From contig BLLK01000027.1 of NCBI GenBank assembly GCA_021927905.1, positions 744,001-808,000 of the forward strand: DNA of 64,000 bases. The letters are read 5' to 3'. The notes under the pieces are model-generated. The model had not been told where the DNA came from. It did not search any database and saw nothing but the letters and a program-made list of their open reading frames with translations. Source of the stretch: Chaetoceros tenuissimus (lineage: Eukaryota; Bacillariophyta; Thalassiosirophyceae; Chaetocerotales; Chaetocerotaceae). Shown here piece by piece: positions 10,037 through 20,563 of this stretch. The position numbers and the translations under genes were made by a program. Positions within the stretch are counted from its first letter, which is position 1. Every line of letters begins with the position of its first letter.

Positions 10037-11572
10037 TTATTTTGCTGGTAAGACACAAATGCAGTTCTCTGGATAACCCTTGTTCAATAGGATTGCAATT
10101 GCTTCTATTGCAAATGCCTTTGGCCCAGATACAACAGCCATTGTTCCTGGAGTAAAGTCTGGAACTGCTTCGTCGACCTCTTCATTTTCCTTCAGTTCTG
10201 AGTTATCCCCTTCTTCTACTACGCAAGATACAGCCAATTTCGTGCTGTATTTGAAATATTCATCTTCGAGTGTCGAAAGTGCTACATCAAAATCCTTCTC
10301 GTCTTCATTGGTCCAAACCACTGATACTCCCTTCACACTAGATGCTCCTGGTGGTAATACTGATCTTACTTGATCCATTACGGGCACGATTCCGTCGCCC
10401 TTTGCAAAGTATACCATATCAGTCACAGGGAGATATTCTCCCTTGTAGTCCAATGTACGTGGTCCAGGTTGCAACGCAATCTCATCTCCAATTTCAAGTT
10501 CAGTTCCAAGGACTTGGTCCTGATAAGGGAGTATGTTAGAAAGAGTGGTATATATGATTTGTATAATATCATCAGTTTGAAATCACTTACAAAGTCCCCT
10601 TCCCCTCTCCCTCTTCTTTTCTTCATTTCAATGTCATCTTCAGGTTCATACTCCTTGGTGACAATTGAGAAGTAGCCTGTTGGATTTTTACCCTTCTTCT
10701 TTTGTGGTGTGTAAGTGTAGAAATTCTTCTTTGCAACGTTGTCTGCACTGTCCAAGCAACAGAGTGTCACCTGCTGTCCTAAAGCTAGTTGCAATACATT
10801 ATCAGCTCTTGGAAGTTTGAAATCATACTGTTTATACTGACTTCTTCCAATCTTTGAAATATTGGAAAGAGTACAAACACCCCAACCCTCATCCTCACTT
10901 TCATCTCCTTCAAAGTCCATTGGAACTCCCCCAGACTCTGAGCCGATGGTATCTGAGACACGTGCTAGTTTGCCCTTGAAAAGTCGAAATAAATGGGTTG
11001 CTCCCCTAGCAATAGGTTGGAACATGGTTTTATATACTTGGCGAGATGATTTAGTAGCAAATGTAATGAAAAATGCAAGGAGAAATGCAACGCATGCTGT
11101 CTTGAACACATCTGATACTAGGATTCCAAGTATTGATTTGATCATGTAGTTTGAAGCAGTGTTTTTAGAAGAAGCTAGAATAGGTTGATCTAGTCGCACG
11201 GCAAGATCAGCGTGTGACTATGAAAAGGTAAGAAAATATTGTTAGAAAAAAGTAATATTTACATCAACGGACTGGAGATGAAAGTTGCACATCTTTGTTT
11301 ATCGAAGTACAATCCCTTACCATAGTCGAAGGTGTTGGCATACTCATGTTGCATATCGTTGATTTGCGGTCTGATATTATTGATTTTGCTCTGTAATTGT
11401 TGAAATTATTTGCTACAGATGGCATAATGATATGTTTGTGCTGTGTTGAGAACGAATTAGCTGAATTTGGTAAGACAGCTAATACAATTGCAATCATCAA
11501 CGCAAGACGAGAACATGAAAATGCATCTGAGCTGGTCTTTTTCCTCTTTACATGTGAGAATTGAGATTTCAT
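10037..11572 (-). CDS. Plastid-targeted ferredoxin/cytochrome-b5 reductase-like flavoprotein
   Basis: Predicted FAD/NAD(P)-binding oxidoreductase of the FNR superfamily. Model: exons 11572-11273, 11217-10591 and 10519-10037, about 469 aa. The last intron (10520-10590, donor GTAAGT) is clear, and across it the frame reads GEGDF|DQVLGTELEIGDEIALQPG. A membrane segment lies at SDVFKTACVAFLLAFFITFA, followed by the FAD domain (FYTYTPQKK in the place of the RxYS/T motif, with Asn-Phe instead of the usual Arg) and the nucleotide-binding part (FAKGDGIVPVMDQV, like GxGxxP; VVSGPKAFAIEA near the end). Exon 1 encodes a signal ending NSANSFST, a plastid motif. Its join to exon 2 needs a weak donor (GTCCGT, intron 55 nt), so exon 1 is less certain; without it translation would begin at ATG 11145. 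ATG 11611 is an in-frame alternative start. Confidence 0.7.
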
Positions 11573-12119
11573 TTCTCTGCTATTTCGCGTTTTAAGTGAC
11601 AGGTATGACATATCTCCTAAGGTGATATTTTTGTTTGTTTTGTGAAGCAATCTCTTGTTGAATAAATGATACTTCAAGGATACGAGGTTAAGCACTCTAT
11701 TTTTTGTATGTAAATGAAAAAGTATGTGAATATTTGAGAAACTGTTCCAGAATCCTTGTTCTTCTTGGTATATATGTTTCCAAATTCCAGGATGAATATG
11801 CTACTGTCGATGTTCAGTGGTAGTGGTGATGTGCACCTTTATGCTATGACTGAAGATAGCAAACAACGTACGAGTATGGTGTGTTTGTTGAATGAGGTAT
11901 GAGGTATCTCTCCATCAAAACTTATTCAACCGATGCCAAAGCGCAGCTGACGAGCTTTTTTAGCTGACATTTGCCGCGGAAAAATTGAAAAAGGAGAAAA
12001 AGATATGGAAAGAGAAAGTAATGGGAAGAAAAGAGTACGTATCCAACAATGACGATAAGATACTGCTGGGGTGGGATATTATGGATAAAAGTAATTATTT
12101 TTTTACAATTACACCTTAC
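11573..12119. other. Intergenic region, no gene seen
   Basis: Lies between the 5' end of the FNR-like gene and the 3' end of the FAD monooxygenase gene, both on the minus strand. AT-rich unique sequence without recognisable elements. Confidence 0.4.
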
Positions 12120-13865
12120 TTACTTGTCTTGAAGATAGTACCCAACTGAATAACGCATTATAATTGAAAATGCTGCCTCCTTTAATGACGATGGCACCAT
12201 GCTAAAGGATGGACGGATAATATATTTTGTCAACATTGCAGTGAAATCGCTTCCTGGTTGAGCCATTGATTGGACTAATTCCGTTGATCGTATCAAGACC
12301 ATCAAACGATCTAGGCGTCTGTCATTAAATGAGATCAAAGCCTTTCTTAGCGATTCTAATTCAATATCACTATTTTGGTCACCTTTCTTGATCGTTGAAA
12401 GAGTTTGAGCCAAATCTGTAGCTCCTTCCATGGCAACAGTGAAGCCCTGAGCAAGGACTGGGTCAATCGTCATGTATGCATCCCCGTTAAGTAGAAAAAT
12501 AGGTCCTTTGCCGGAAGGTACATTGATACTTTTCTCTTTATCCAGCTTTGTGATTTCCTTATATTTCAGTACTTCTGACAAGTCCAAGACTGGTTGTAGA
12601 GAATGCTTATGGGCTAGCCCCTTCTCAACTAAAATTGAATCCTCGGGGGTTGTTTCTATTAAATCTTTGATTGGTCCATGCCAATTCGAAAAGTGATGCA
12701 ATATAAATTCCTTCCTTTCAGATGCAGACATGGAAGAAATATTTGGATTCACATCATCTGCGATAGTAGCAAACCATACTTGTTGTTCTATTCGCTCATC
12801 TGCTCCTTGTCCTTGTGCTTCTTTAGGACGTGACATGAGGACAGAAGCAAATCGCATATTTTTCCCTTCGCCCCAAGTTTGGAAGCTATAACCGTCAATG
12901 TCAGCCTCCTCACTAGTTAGTGGTGAATTGCCTCTAAACACAAGATATTTCCTATTTTCCAAAGAATGCTTCTCTTCTAGTTGATCATGTTGCCATTTTG
13001 ATAGATCAACCAAAGCTTCGTCGCCCTCTCCAACTTTTGTTGAAGTCTTTTTCCATTTCTCAATCAATGATTCATAGCCTGCATAATTTTTTCGAAGATT
13101 AGAATTCATACCATCAGCACCAATAATCATATTGTATGAATTAGATGATGTACTTCCATCTTGAAATTTCAATATTCCATCAAGCATTCCATCGTCGTTG
13201 TCATTTTTTGATAAGAGAATTTCTTCGACATTTGTCTTTCCATCCTTGGAACTATGCAATTCAATGGTCCCATTCTTTTCTTGCTCAATCAAAGCAGCTT
13301 TCTTCAGTGAAGACAAGAAGTCTTTTTCTTGTATAAATAAAAGAGACGGACTGGAATCTGGAGTGTTTAATTCTGTCGGTCTATTCACGTCCAGCTTCGT
13401 TTTAGTAAGCCACTTCCCATTTGGAATTCTATACCCTACCTTATCAACGTAGGAGCCCATGTGTTCTAAGCTCTTTAGAAGAGTTTGATGGGATTCTCTT
13501 GAAGATTTAAATCCCTGTAGTGCTGTACTCCAGATACCAACTCCTATATCCCTTCCATACTGACCACTTCCATATTCAGTCAAACTTTTCTTGTGTTCAT
13601 ATTCTTGAGATTTCTCATAGATATCGATAGGTTTGGATATTATTCCAGATTCTACAAGAGGTGCAAGTTGCAATGCCGTGGAGAGGCCAGACGCTCCGCC
13701 GCCAACAATCGCCACCCGTAGATTTTTTACACTGTTCTGATTTGAAGCGAACATTCTAACATTGGACAAGAGGGGCTTCGCATTCATTTTCATATGCTGA
13801 GACTTTCGCATTGAAAATCTTGCTACAAGATTGCCTCCTCCTCCTCCTCCTCTCTGCACAATCAT
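12120..13865 (-). CDS. FAD-dependent aromatic/isoprenoid monooxygenase (UbiH/zeaxanthin epoxidase superfamily)
   Basis: Flavin-dependent hydroxylase or epoxidase of the p-hydroxybenzoate hydroxylase superfamily. Single exon, 581 aa. The three family fingerprints are present in order: the dinucleotide-binding LRVAIVGGGASGLSTALQLA (about residues 49-68), the DG motif IIGADGMNSNLR (mid-protein), and the GD motif FLLNGDAYMTIDPVLAQG near the C-terminal third, where the conserved Pro and Gly surround the FAD ribityl. The N-terminus has a six-Gly run encoded by a CTCCTC microsatellite and a basic, Met/Ser-rich stretch that could be an organelle presequence, but it has no clear signal peptide and no ASAFAP motif. 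The substrate cannot be assigned; low similarity to true zeaxanthin epoxidases makes a ubiquinone or general hydroxylase role as likely. Confidence 0.8.
   Translation of the reverse strand: MIVQRGGGGGGNLVARFSMRKSQHMKMNAKPLLSNVRMFASNQNSVKNLRVAIVGGGASGLSTALQLAPLVESGIISKPIDIYEKSQEYEHKKSLTEYGSGQYGRDIGVGIWSTALQGFKSSRESHQTLLKSLEHMGSYVDKVGYRIPNGKWLTKTKLDVNRPTELNTPDSSPSLLFIQEKDFLSSLKKAALIEQEKNGTIELHSSKDGKTNVEEILLSKNDNDDGMLDGILKFQDGSTSSNSYNMIIGADGMNSNLRKNYAGYESLIEKWKKTSTKVGEGDEALVDLSKWQHDQLEEKHSLENRKYLVFRGNSPLTSEEADIDGYSFQTWGEGKNMRFASVLMSRPKEAQGQGADERIEQQVWFATIADDVNPNISSMSASERKEFILHHFSNWHGPIKDLIETTPEDSILVEKGLAHKHSLQPVLDLSEVLKYKEITKLDKEKSINVPSGKGPIFLLNGDAYMTIDPVLAQGFTVAMEGATDLAQTLSTIKKGDQNSDIELESLRKALISFNDRRLDRLMVLIRSTELVQSMAQPGSDFTAMLTKYIIRPSFSMVPSSLKEAAFSIIMRYSVGYYLQDK
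13834..13852. repeat. CCT/CTC trinucleotide microsatellite inside a coding region
   Basis: About six tandem CCT units. On the minus strand they encode the poly-Gly run in the N-terminus of the FAD monooxygenase, so the length may vary between alleles without breaking the frame. Confidence 0.8.
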
Positions 13866-14305
13866 TGATATCTTTTCGCTGCCTATTTTCCACAGATAAA
13901 AATCTATGTGAATGTTTGGATTAACTATGGATTATTATTTTTGATTCGCTTCTTCTTCGGTCGAGAAAGTGAAGAATCTTCATCTTCAATCTGTCATCTG
14001 TCACGCACCAGCTTTCTTTTTGAAAAAGTGATGACATTCACATTGTTTCTTGTGTATCTTTTCTGTACCAAGAGAAGTACGAAGGTGATTATGATTTTTA
14101 AAAAAGAGAAGAAGGGGAAGGAAATAAAATGTGTCAAATTGGTCTTTTTTGTCGTCTTCTGGCATCCATTCATTTTTTCTTTCCCAAAGTATCTTCTGTC
14201 TCTCTTGACAATTGAAATTGTATGAATATGTGCTTCGTTTACTATCCATAGAAGTCAAACTCTATAAGCTCCATACAGTTCGAGAAACAGATTATATATT
14301 TCGCA
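13866..14305. other. Divergent intergenic region between FAD monooxygenase and EMG1
   Basis: Common 5' region of two divergent genes. A 105-codon frame in it is a compositional artefact (Phe/Lys-rich, no similarity). No element recognised. Confidence 0.4.
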
Positions 14306-15136
14306 ATGTCTTCCGACTCTGAATCCGATTCATCTAGTGCAGCTTCCTCTTCTGACGAGGAGCAGGAGCAAACCCCTCCTACCAAAAAGCAGCGCACAAC
14401 AAAGAGTTCATCTGCTCCTCTCGAGCTTGCTCCATCTGTAAAAACAACAGAGGAACAACGTAAAGCATCTCTCAAATCCAAACAAAAGATCATTGTGCTC
14501 CTTGATCAAGCTAGACTTGAAACTGTAAAGAATAAAAGAGGTATATTTGAACTTTTGAACTGTGATGATCATCGCGACCTATGTAAGAAGAAATTGAAAA
14601 GAGACCCGAAAGAGTTTCGCCCTGATATTGCCCATCAAGAACTTTTGGCACTTATCGATTCGCCTTTGAACAAAGCAGGGTGTTTGCAAGTATACATGAG
14701 AACAAATAATAATGTTCTTATTGAAATCAATCCTTCCATCAGAATTCCTCGTACATACAAGAGATTTTCAGGATTGATTGTTCAATTGCTTCACAAGATG
14801 AAGATCAAAGCAGGAAATACATCTGAAACTCTCATGAAGGTTATTAAAAATCCTTTTTCGCAGCATTTACCACCAGGAACAAGAGTTTATGGAATGTCGT
14901 GCCAAGGGACTTTATACAGTCCAAATGGTCTTGCAACTGCTCTCATTCCACCTGAGCCTACATCTGAATTACCACCTGTTTGTTTTGTCATTGGAGCAAT
15001 GGCTGCTGGGCATATCACTGTTGAAGACCATCCTTACATTGAAAAGATGATTAGTGTTAGTGAATATCCTCTTAGTGGAGCTGCAGCTATCTCAAGAATT
15101 TTGGGTGGTATCGAAAATCACTGGGGAATAGTCTAG
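14306..15136 (+). CDS. EMG1: rRNA pseudouridine N1-methyltransferase EMG1/NEP1
   Basis: SPOUT-class methyltransferase of the small-subunit processome, which methylates a hypermodified pseudouridine in 18S rRNA and is needed for 40S biogenesis in the nucleolus. Single exon, 276 aa. About 55 residues of an acidic/Ser-rich then basic nuclear-type leader (KKQR) precede the core. The core shows the NEP1 hallmarks: KIIVLLDQARLETVK, IEINPSIRIPRTYKRFSGLI and VQLLHKMKIKA, then VIKNPFSQHLPPG, FVIGAMAAGHITVE (SAM-binding knot region) and SVSEYPLSGAAAISRI near the C-terminus. Length and order match yeast and human proteins apart from the leader. The first ATG of the frame at 14306 is used. Confidence 0.96.
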   Translation: MSSDSESDSSSAASSSDEEQEQTPPTKKQRTTKSSSAPLELAPSVKTTEEQRKASLKSKQKIIVLLDQARLETVKNKRGIFELLNCDDHRDLCKKKLKRDPKEFRPDIAHQELLALIDSPLNKAGCLQVYMRTNNNVLIEINPSIRIPRTYKRFSGLIVQLLHKMKIKAGNTSETLMKVIKNPFSQHLPPGTRVYGMSCQGTLYSPNGLATALIPPEPTSELPPVCFVIGAMAAGHITVEDHPYIEKMISVSEYPLSGAAAISRILGGIENHWGIV

Positions 15137-15802
15137 TTGTAAAAAATATCTAAAGAAGAAGATTATATTGCTTAGTAAGGACAGTTGCAAGTAGTATAAA
15201 TTGTAATTTGCAAGTATTTTCTTTGGCAACCTCATGATAGAGTTCAGCAAAAGAAAGGAGGAAAGGTTGACATTGATCCAGCAAACATATTGTGATTTCT
15301 AATTTAGTAAAAAATGGATAAAATTTTCCCTTCGTAATGTCGTGAAAGATGTTTTTCGCGGATTTACCTATCGTGTTTTGGCTTCTCCTTTCGATCATGT
15401 AGAAAAGTGAGAAATCCTTTTTGCTGTGCACAAAAAACCTGTCGTGCTACAACCACATTTCATAATTTGTGTGAGTAGGATATACCAGTATGGGAAATAA
15501 TAAAGTGAAAACAAGGTGAGTTTATCTTGGAAAGCCCATCAAACTCATCCTCCTAGCTATATAATAGCTTCTAGATGAATGTGTGATTGCTGGTGACTGA
15601 ACGCTGTAGGTTTTCTAGATGAAAAATCTAAACAAATGAAAATGGGAGAGAATACTAATGAAGTACACTAAACATTGAACAAAACGAGAATGAATGATAC
15701 GATCCAAATAAAACATGTCCGTGACCATTTTAATATTTACAAATCTGATTTATTCTTACTCATACGCTCTCTAGTATTACAATAGCAACACGAAATTAAT
15801 TA
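15137..15802. other. Intergenic region, no gene seen
   Basis: Spacer of about 670 bp between EMG1 and the zinc-finger gene. It is AT-rich; no RNA gene, repeat or conserved motif was recognised on either strand. Confidence 0.4.
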
Positions 15803-18790
15803 ATGGATCCGTCAAGAAATAACAATTACGGGCTGCCAAACAATAGACTTCCACCTAATGGTCGGTCTCAGTTGCCTCCTGGATTTCCATATAATGGGGT
15901 AAGTGAAAACTAATCAATATAGGGAAGGATTTTGCTTCTTTTCCGTGAGCTTTCGAATGCTTCTTGGACTATTCATCTACAAAAATTACTATATCTTGTT
16001 CAGTATCTTTAACTTTTCGTCAATATTTTACTAATTATATTGTTCTTTTTTTGTGACAGCTACAGGGAACGCAGAATCATAATCCGCACCAAGCCATGAA
16101 CAGAGATTTAAATTTGCAAAGTCTTTTACAAAGGCAGATGAACCCGTACCAGCAGCAGCGTGGGTCCTATGCGCAAGCACATCAGAATGATCTTCTTCAT
16201 GCTCTTGGAAATCAGCAGCATCAAGGGCAGGGTATGAATCATACAAACTCCTTGATACAGCAACTCCAGCATCAGCAGTTTCAAAATCAGCAACCTATGA
16301 GTGGAATGAGACAACAGCAAGCGAACTTTGGGCTTTCGGCATACGACGATATCCGGCAGCAATTTGAGCAAAAGATGCAACAATTAAGAGAAGAACAAGA
16401 GAGAGAACGACAAAAACAGCAACACCAACAGCAAATTCAGCAACATTTGCAGAAACTACAACAGCAGCAAGAACAACGTCTGCAAAAGAATCCAATGGCT
16501 TTGCTCCAAGAAGACTACGAGGTAAGAAAAGACGTCAATCTCTTTGTCGCGCCACCCAAACTATCTCTCATAATTTCATCTACCTTTTTTATTACAGAGA
16601 CGCAAACAAAAAGAATTGGAAGAGCAACAAACTAAAAAATTCCACGAGTTCCTTTTATCCAAGACTAACAAACTTTCGTCGCCTCCTGTTGCTGCTTCGT
16701 TGCCTGAAGAGCAGTCCTCGTCCAATGATGTAAATACGGCCAATTTGTTAGAAACCAAGCAAGAACATGTAAATGGTTCTGGAACCAGTCCTACTGACAA
16801 AGGTCTCCAAAGTCCTTCTCTTGAAGACAACAAACATGATTTGAAAAGAAAATCAAATGAGGAAGAGGAGGATGATCGTGTTGCTGAAATTCAGTTCAAA
16901 AGGCATAAAGTGGACGTCGATAAAGGAGACAGTCAAGTTTCCGAAGAAGTTGATATCAATGACTCGGACGAAGAAGACTTTGTTCGCGCCGACAAAGCAA
17001 AAGTGATTGATGATACAAATAATGAAAACATTACAGATGATAAATCAAAATTCAAGGAGGGAATAGATCAAAAAGATGATACAGATGCTTTACTTGCCCA
17101 TGAAGATTCTGGTCACCAGAGTGAAGGTGATGTATCTGGTGCTGACGATGAAGAAAGTTTGAAGGAAGATTATCCAAATGTTCTTGATTCGAGTAATACA
17201 TTCAATGAGAGTGGTGAGACTCAGATTGAAGGTGGTCACACACTTCATATTTTAGCTGAGGCTACAGTGAAAAGGTCAATAATTGAGAAAGCAAACGCGC
17301 CAGATACAACGGACTTGTTTGCAAAAATGATTGGATTTGAGTCAGACAATATAGATAGGGAGCAAGAGCATGATGGTGTAGTGGACGATTTAATGTCAAG
17401 ATTGCCCCAATTACCCTCAGAGCCGGATTATTTAGGTCCTGCAGAAAATTCTCAGTTTTCAGGTCCTGGAATAGAATGCTTGCCTGAAGAAGATGTTCCT
17501 CTGAACGTTGATCGACCTGTGTTCCTGAAAGCAAAAGATGGTGATTTAGAAGAACCTTTGTACTATTCACCTGTTGATCCTTGGTACCCAGAGAACGATG
17601 AAATTGTGAAAGCTGGAGGCAAAGAATTCAAGAATAATTCAATTCAAACTACTGTGACACTGCCAAGTGGTAAGCTTTTCCAAGTTCCAACTGCAATGCA
17701 TAAGCGATTAAGTAACAGATCCGAACCAGGAGTACTAGAGAAAATTCCTCATTGTATGATACATGCGCGCAAATATCAAGCCCAATTTGGAAAGTTGTCC
17801 AAGGAGCCATTATTTTGCTTTCAGGTGACAGAGGTTTACTGCAACAACGTTCTGGTATGTTGCTCCAAATGCAGTACTTGGCGACATGTTGAGTGCGGAG
17901 GTCATTACACTTACAAATCTCCTAGGTCTAGTAAGGATGCATTTGTGCCCGTCTGTGACCGTTGTCATGAGGAGGAATTGTTTCTCACCATGTATCCTCA
18001 AGCAAGCAAACGGATTTCCATTCAGAGAGATATTCAAATTAGGAAAACAAATGTCCTTGGAGATATTATGAGACATGCTGCGTATGCTAAGCATGGGGGA
18101 ACGTATAAATGGCCTCTTGGGAGTGTTGCTCCATCTCATATACTCTCTCACGCGAAAAGTGTACAAATTAGGAACGAGCGGTCAGAAAAACAATGGAAGG
18201 AAATGTTGTCAAAAATTGATTTATCATCAAAATCAAAGTCTAGGGACAAACTCAAGCATAGGACCAAAGAAATGGAAAGAGTGCTGAATAATCTAGAGGA
18301 GGCTGAAGGCAAAACAGATCGGCATAATATGATTTTATTTTTAGAAAGAGATACTGACAAACGCTATCCGGCAGGTTTTGAAAAACCGCAGCTCAATTTC
18401 TTTGATCCGGAAGATGACTCGATCAGAACGGCAGCGCGTAAAGATATGAAATCAGGTATCGAACCAAAACATTTGGTTTTAGAAGATAGTAGCAATCACG
18501 ACACTGATGAAGAAGACAATGATAGTAAGCAAGATGGGGACGGAGAAGAGGATGATGAAAAGTTTGCTACAACTAGCGGGACAAGTACCATCGGTAGAAC
18601 ATTTTCGACTGTATCAAATAAGAAGAAATCCCCTGTGAAGAATAAATGTCTTCGACATGGTTGCAAGAGAAAGCCAAGGTTTGACTCTTCATTTTGTTCT
18701 GATGCGTGTGGAATTTCAGTCATGGAGAAAGATCTTCTTCGGTCCTTGTCATTTGCTAATAATATGCATCCGTTCCACTTGAGAAATTAA
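15803..18790 (+). CDS. CFP1/PHD-like zinc-finger nuclear protein
   Basis: Three exons, 15803-15898, 16060-16521 and 16598-18790, all in phase 0 with donors GTAAGT and GTAAGA, giving about 916 aa. The first 190 residues are Gln/Asn/His-rich with a coiled-coil-like REEQERERQKQQ stretch; residues 200-450 are acidic. A PHD-like zinc module lies at about 590-650: Cys pairs in LVCCSKCSTWRHVECGGHY, then VPVCDRCHEEE. At the C-terminus CLRHGCKRKPRFDSSFCSDACG resembles the Cys-rich segment of the COMPASS subunit CFP1/CXXC1 (C..GC....SKYCSDDCG), which suggests a chromatin role in histone H3K4 methylation; no CXXC domain is seen. The intron-1 acceptor is doubled (CAGCTACAG), so exon 2 may also start at 16066. 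The function is inferred from the zinc motifs only. Confidence 0.75.
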
Positions 18791-18826
18791 AAATGAATAG
18801 TTCAATCTAGTTGAATTATAAGATAT

Positions 18827-20563
18827 CTAATTTGGTCCTATTCTCTTTGCACCTGCTTTTCTTAGAACAATCGCGGATTCGTGATTGTATCCATTTCTCT
18901 CTTCAGCCCACCAGAGAGGACTAGCACCCCTCCCAAAATTTGTACGCACATTAACATCGGCCCCTTCCTCAATCAAATATTTAATCACTTCTGTACGTCC
19001 AGCTCGAGCTGCTTCGTGAATAGGCTGCCACCCATTTGAATCACCTTGGAAGAGTATTGATTTATCATCCTGTGCAAGTTTCTTTAGTGTAACAAGGTCG
19101 CCCCAGCTCGCTAGGTCATTTGCACGATTATTTGGAATGGCACGCTTCATATCATGCACATTTTTCTTGTATTCAATTTCTTGTTTCCAACGTGGTGATG
19201 ATTTATAGTGTGAAGGAACGTAAAATGGGATTTCAGTAGCTCTGAATTTCACTGTCTCGACATCTCCTTCAGAGCTCACTCCACTCAAAGATTTCTCCTT
19301 TGCAGCCCTTTCTTTCTTCTTGAGTGCAGATATTAATCGTTGTTTTCTTTGTGATCTTTTGTATAGTTCATCAGTGTCCTCCTTCAGCAGGGATGCTGCC
19401 TTCATCCGTTCCATATGTCTCAGGCAATGCCCGGCTGGTTCAAAGTGCACAAAGACATTTGAATAGGTCTTTCCTTGGAATGGATATGGTCTTCCGTGTA
19501 TTACTGATGCACTCTCATACAAAAGCATTTCACCAGGTTGCAAAGTCACATTGTATGCAACACCGTCATGTCCGTAAATCTCAAGTGGCCATTCCTCACC
19601 ACCGTCCAAATTTTGATCTACATTTATAATTGCAGATATCACAAGAGGTAAGCGATCAACATGTGGAGCTAAAATACTTCCCTTGGTATATGTTCGGATA
19701 CCGTAAAGACTGGCTGGTGAGAGTTCAATCCTATTGCTGGAACCGGCAGTGTTATCTTTGTTCACCCAATCAGAAAGTATGTCCTTTGCCGTATTCCAAA
19801 TCTGGTTTTTGAGTCTCATTCCTCCACCAATATGATTCGGATCTTGCACATTGAGTAAATATGTTTTACTTTTCCAATGATTAATATGGGTGTCTCCAGG
19901 ATGCCATCTCTCATCGTTGTAGTTGTCTTCTCTGTTGTTATTCATAAACTCTTTCAATGATTTCATTAGGTCCGCAGGAGCTTTCGTCTTTTGAAAACCA
20001 AATGTTGTATAATTTTGCATAACTGGAGGCTGATTTCTATTCATTTCCAAGCGATCTTTCTCACTATCCACACATGCATATTCATCTTTTCTGTAATAGT
20101 CGCGACAACCCAACAAGTAATTATCGTAAAGTTCACTTTTTGCAATCATTTCACTTGACATTATTGATTTATCCGTCGGAAAGTTCCAATGAGTAGGAAA
20201 TGAATGGTCAACTCCGTATGTCGCTTCATTTGAAAAGGCTTTTGAAGATACAGAGTCTGCTGGTGCTGCAGTTGGTGAAGATGCCGCAAGTTGACTCTTT
20301 TCCAAGTCACCGTTTAAACAGAACCCACCATCTACTGATAAGGCAGAGTCTACAAGGCATCTGTATTGAATCTCTCCATATTCTTCAATAAGATTTCGCC
20401 GAGGAAAGACTGGTCGACCGTCGTAAATATCTTCATCGTCGTAAAATAGTCCAGTGAGATCAAAGCTGAATGTGTTCGCAACTGGCAGGTAGGAAATGCC
20501 AATCAGAGCTCCAAATACAGCAGCACAAATGAGGACCTGTGAAGACAGTAAGTTCAGTGCCAT
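18827..20563 (-). CDS. Prolyl 4-hydroxylase-like 2OG-Fe(II) dioxygenase fused to ankyrin repeats
   Basis: Single exon, 578 aa. A hydrophobic signal anchor (residues 1-30) suggests a type II ER/Golgi membrane protein with a lumenal catalytic part. The 2OG-Fe(II) domain spans about residues 235-385: the first iron ligands are in APHVDRLPL (HxD), the distal His in ASVIHGRPYPF, and the 2OG-binding Lys in FQGKTYSNVF. This is the arrangement of collagen-type prolyl 4-hydroxylases (HxD..H..K). A Lys/Glu-rich, probably helical linker follows, then one or two ankyrin units at about residues 515-575 (GWQPIHEAARAGRTEVIKYL, EEGADVNVRTNFGRGASPLW). The likely substrate is a proline-rich cell-wall or ECM protein, but the ankyrin part could recruit a different target. 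Its stop is 37 bp from the stop of the convergent zinc-finger gene. Confidence 0.85.
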   Translation of the reverse strand: MALNLLSSQVLICAAVFGALIGISYLPVANTFSFDLTGLFYDDEDIYDGRPVFPRRNLIEEYGEIQYRCLVDSALSVDGGFCLNGDLEKSQLAASSPTAAPADSVSSKAFSNEATYGVDHSFPTHWNFPTDKSIMSSEMIAKSELYDNYLLGCRDYYRKDEYACVDSEKDRLEMNRNQPPVMQNYTTFGFQKTKAPADLMKSLKEFMNNNREDNYNDERWHPGDTHINHWKSKTYLLNVQDPNHIGGGMRLKNQIWNTAKDILSDWVNKDNTAGSSNRIELSPASLYGIRTYTKGSILAPHVDRLPLVISAIINVDQNLDGGEEWPLEIYGHDGVAYNVTLQPGEMLLYESASVIHGRPYPFQGKTYSNVFVHFEPAGHCLRHMERMKAASLLKEDTDELYKRSQRKQRLISALKKKERAAKEKSLSGVSSEGDVETVKFRATEIPFYVPSHYKSSPRWKQEIEYKKNVHDMKRAIPNNRANDLASWGDLVTLKKLAQDDKSILFQGDSNGWQPIHEAARAGRTEVIKYLIEEGADVNVRTNFGRGASPLWWAEERNGYNHESAIVLRKAGAKRIGPN

